From an uncultured Muribaculaceae bacterium (lineage in GTDB: Bacteria; Bacteroidota; Bacteroidia; Bacteroidales; Muribaculaceae): a DNA stretch of 25,304 nt. The position numbers and the translations under genes are program-made. Location of the stretch: positions 1 to 25,304 of the forward strand of contig CAQFOZ010000030.1 of the NCBI GenBank assembly GCA_948788915.1, given 5' to 3'. Positions 23,408 to 25,304 of the stretch are shown piece after piece. The notes under the pieces are model-generated. The model was not told the origin of the DNA and made no database searches. It saw nothing but the letters and a program-made list of their open reading frames with translations. Position 1 is the stretch's first letter; every line of letters starts with the position of its first letter.

Positions 23408-25198
23408 TTAAAAATCTGTAGTATAGCTGCCAGAGACAGTTGCACGTACATTCTTTAGAATAATTGTTTGTTTTGGTCCTAATGCTTCTGTTGAGCCTGG
23501 TTCTGCTATAGCGGATATCTTAATGCCGTCCAATCTTTTGATTTCACCTTTTATGGTTATTGACAGCGGATAATCTTTGGCATTGGCGGGAAGCATTGCC
23601 TCTCCTTTCACACCGGCAATCGGTTTGGCTTCTTCATTTTCATCGTCGAAATTGTTTTTATACAAAGGAACAATCGTGACGGTTGCGCCAAGAGGAATCA
23701 TACTTGTAACGTCTGCCGTAATTTCGAGGGTGTTTACGGTAAGTTTGGCAAGGTCTTCATCTCCCCATCCGTCTTCTGTATCGGTATATACAATTTTGGA
23801 ATTGCGTTCGAGAGCAAGGGGAGCAAGAAAATCATATGTGCCTTTTAGTGCAGGGAGTTTGGTGTTTAGAGGGAAGTTGATTGCAGATTGTAACGGCAGC
23901 TCCGGATTTATCAGGTCTATTTTAATTTCAGATGGGAGGCCGTTGCCACTGAGCACTTCGGAAAGTCCGGAGAACGCGACATGTTTAAGTCCATTGGCAT
24001 AGTCTGTCAGGGGATTGTCGGGCATTGCGGGTGAGAGGACAAAATTATATGGACCGGAACCGTTGTTGACACCGATATTGATTTTGCCGTTATTGTCAAG
24101 GCTGAAAGTCTTGTCTTCATTGTCTCTTACTGCTGTTAGTGTCATTCCTGTTTGGAAGGACAGGTTGTTCTCGGCAACCGGATTCGAGACACTGATATAG
24201 ATCTGTGGATTTGAAAGAAGGATATTTGTCTGGTCATCGTTAAGAAAATCAGGCAGATCATTAAGCATAACAGGATCAATGCTCAGTCCGTTGCCTTCAA
24301 GATTGTATTGTACTTGTCCGTTGAAAGATTTGGCAACCAATGGCTCAACATCCGTGTTAATAGCGAATTTTATTTCGGATGAAACGGAAGAACCTTCAGT
24401 CATCTCAGTTGTCATTTCCAATTCAGCTTCTTTCAGGTTGATGGAAGAACGGAAATTAAGGATATGGTTTTCTATTTTACAGCCTGCCTTGATCATATCC
24501 GCACCTACTGCGGTTAATATAATCTCAGCCTTATTCTCTTTAAAGTTAAGATTCACGATTGTGAGTTGACCTGTCACTGGGTCATATGTATAATTTGATG
24601 GAAGAGACTTCAATGACAGACCTTTTATAAAATTCAAAACAATCTTATTGAATCTCATAGTTGTATTTGAACCTGTGCCCGTAGTCGACAAGCTGAACTT
24701 TATTACCATCGGATCACACGTCATGTAATCAATAGATATCAAAGACTTGTCAAGAGAAGAGGCGGTATAATCTATATTCTGTATCGGAGACGATTTGAGA
24801 TTATATTTGGCATTGATTTTTATGGATCCGGCTCTGGTTGAATATTTGGCAGCCGGTATGACATCTGCTGAATTGAGTTTGAACACGGATTCCACCGGAT
24901 TGATTTTTTGAGCAGTGGCTGTAAATCCGGGAATCTCAATATCCTCAGCTTCAAACTCACCATTCTGTGTCACCGCATAAATCTCTTTGCCGTCGAGTGT
25001 AATAATTTTAATTTGACTGTCATCTGTGTCAATGATGTCGTTAAGTGTGATTGCATCCAGATTTATCGGAAGAGTAAGATTGTTTACTTTTACCTCTGTT
25101 GTGGTGTCTATATCCGACAGATCATAATTGTTGTCGATGCATCCGGTTATTGCCAGAAAGGCCGTCACCAGCGGCACCGCAAGGTACTTTGGTTTCAT
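23408..25198 (-). CDS. Large lipoprotein of unknown function, partner of the DUF5723 gene
   Basis: This is a 596-residue protein with the lipoprotein signal MKPKYLAVPLVTAFLAITGC; Cys20 is the lipidated residue. The mature part is beta-rich, low in Cys and aromatic residues, and begins IDNNYDLSDIDTTTEVKVNNLTLPINLD. It has several segments that look like repeated beta-sandwich units (for example VEPLVAKSFNGQVQYNLEGNG and ALGPKQTIILKNVRATVSGSY at the end). I cannot assign a family. The strict pairing with an outer-membrane barrel suggests a cell-envelope role. A TACCTTTG box lies 43 nt upstream, and it is the first gene of this unit. Confidence 0.75.
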   Translation of the reverse strand: MKPKYLAVPLVTAFLAITGCIDNNYDLSDIDTTTEVKVNNLTLPINLDAITLNDIIDTDDSQIKIITLDGKEIYAVTQNGEFEAEDIEIPGFTATAQKINPVESVFKLNSADVIPAAKYSTRAGSIKINAKYNLKSSPIQNIDYTASSLDKSLISIDYMTCDPMVIKFSLSTTGTGSNTTMRFNKIVLNFIKGLSLKSLPSNYTYDPVTGQLTIVNLNFKENKAEIILTAVGADMIKAGCKIENHILNFRSSINLKEAELEMTTEMTEGSSVSSEIKFAINTDVEPLVAKSFNGQVQYNLEGNGLSIDPVMLNDLPDFLNDDQTNILLSNPQIYISVSNPVAENNLSFQTGMTLTAVRDNEDKTFSLDNNGKINIGVNNGSGPYNFVLSPAMPDNPLTDYANGLKHVAFSGLSEVLSGNGLPSEIKIDLINPELPLQSAINFPLNTKLPALKGTYDFLAPLALERNSKIVYTDTEDGWGDEDLAKLTVNTLEITADVTSMIPLGATVTIVPLYKNNFDDENEEAKPIAGVKGEAMLPANAKDYPLSITIKGEIKRLDGIKISAIAEPGSTEALGPKQTIILKNVRATVSGSYTTDF

Positions 25199-25240
25199 GA
25201 AAAAATATTATTAGTTGTTTTAACAGTTATTAACTGAATG

Positions 25241-25248
25241 CAAAGGTA
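25241..25248 (-). promoter_or_regulatory. -7 promoter box for the lipoprotein-DUF5723 operon
   Basis: On the minus strand this reads TACCTTTG, a perfect TAnnTTTG match, 43 nt before the start at 25198. No clear -33 element is visible. The remaining bases to 25304 hold nothing I recognise. Confidence 0.5.
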
Positions 25249-25304
25249 ATGTAACTACTCAGCTATGTTTATGACACACAGATTCGGTTAGCCTTATTAG
25301 ACTA

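Overview
The window looks like a chromosomal segment of a Bacteroidota bacterium, most likely order Bacteroidales. A gut Muribaculaceae-like lineage is my guess, at low confidence. The reasons are: upstream regions are AT-rich, without clear Shine-Dalgarno sequences, and several carry the Bacteroidota -7 promoter box TAnnTTTG; the lineage-typical families DUF4270 and DUF5723 and the short 'glycogen/starch synthase' protein are present; and there are a streptopain-like C10 protease, a GLUG-repeat surface protein and a Por-secretion-like C-terminal tail.

Left part (1-1335). A KilA-N-type gene is cut by the left edge and reads leftward. It is followed by about 1.25 kb without a convincing gene but rich in structure: a relatively GC-rich block with four strong hairpins, a pair of 33-nt direct repeats, one of which starts just after a promoter-like sequence, and a 374-bp element with nested inverted repeats that resembles a MITE. 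Rightward genes (1336-9387). A Uup-type ABC-F ATPase is followed by a 2,055-residue secreted protein built from three large GLUG/beta-helix modules, each closed by an Ig-like segment. This gene ends at a hairpin shared with a converging small GNAT gene.

Everything from 9548 to the right edge reads leftward. In transcription order from the right: (a) a lipoprotein and a DUF5723 outer-membrane barrel, 21 nt apart; (b) panC-panD, for pantothenate synthesis, then ffh, the SRP GTPase; (c) a compact four-gene run with 0-2 nt between genes: a truncated GT5 glycogen-synthase-like protein, a DUF4270 lipoprotein, a CapA-type metallophosphatase-like protein and a second, asymmetric ABC-F ATPase; (d) a secreted C10 cysteine protease with leucine-rich repeats, a lipoprotein of unknown function, and the GNAT protein. 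Hairpins separate most of these units.

The gene content is mostly housekeeping plus cell-surface proteins, and I see no clear new defence or mobile system. The most unusual signals are the structured non-coding region at 240-1313, the three-module surface protein, the ABC-F protein with one degenerate ATP site, and the glycogen-synthase-like protein that lacks the substrate motif and yet sits in a tightly packed operon. There are no rRNA genes, and I recognised no tRNA genes or CRISPR array.
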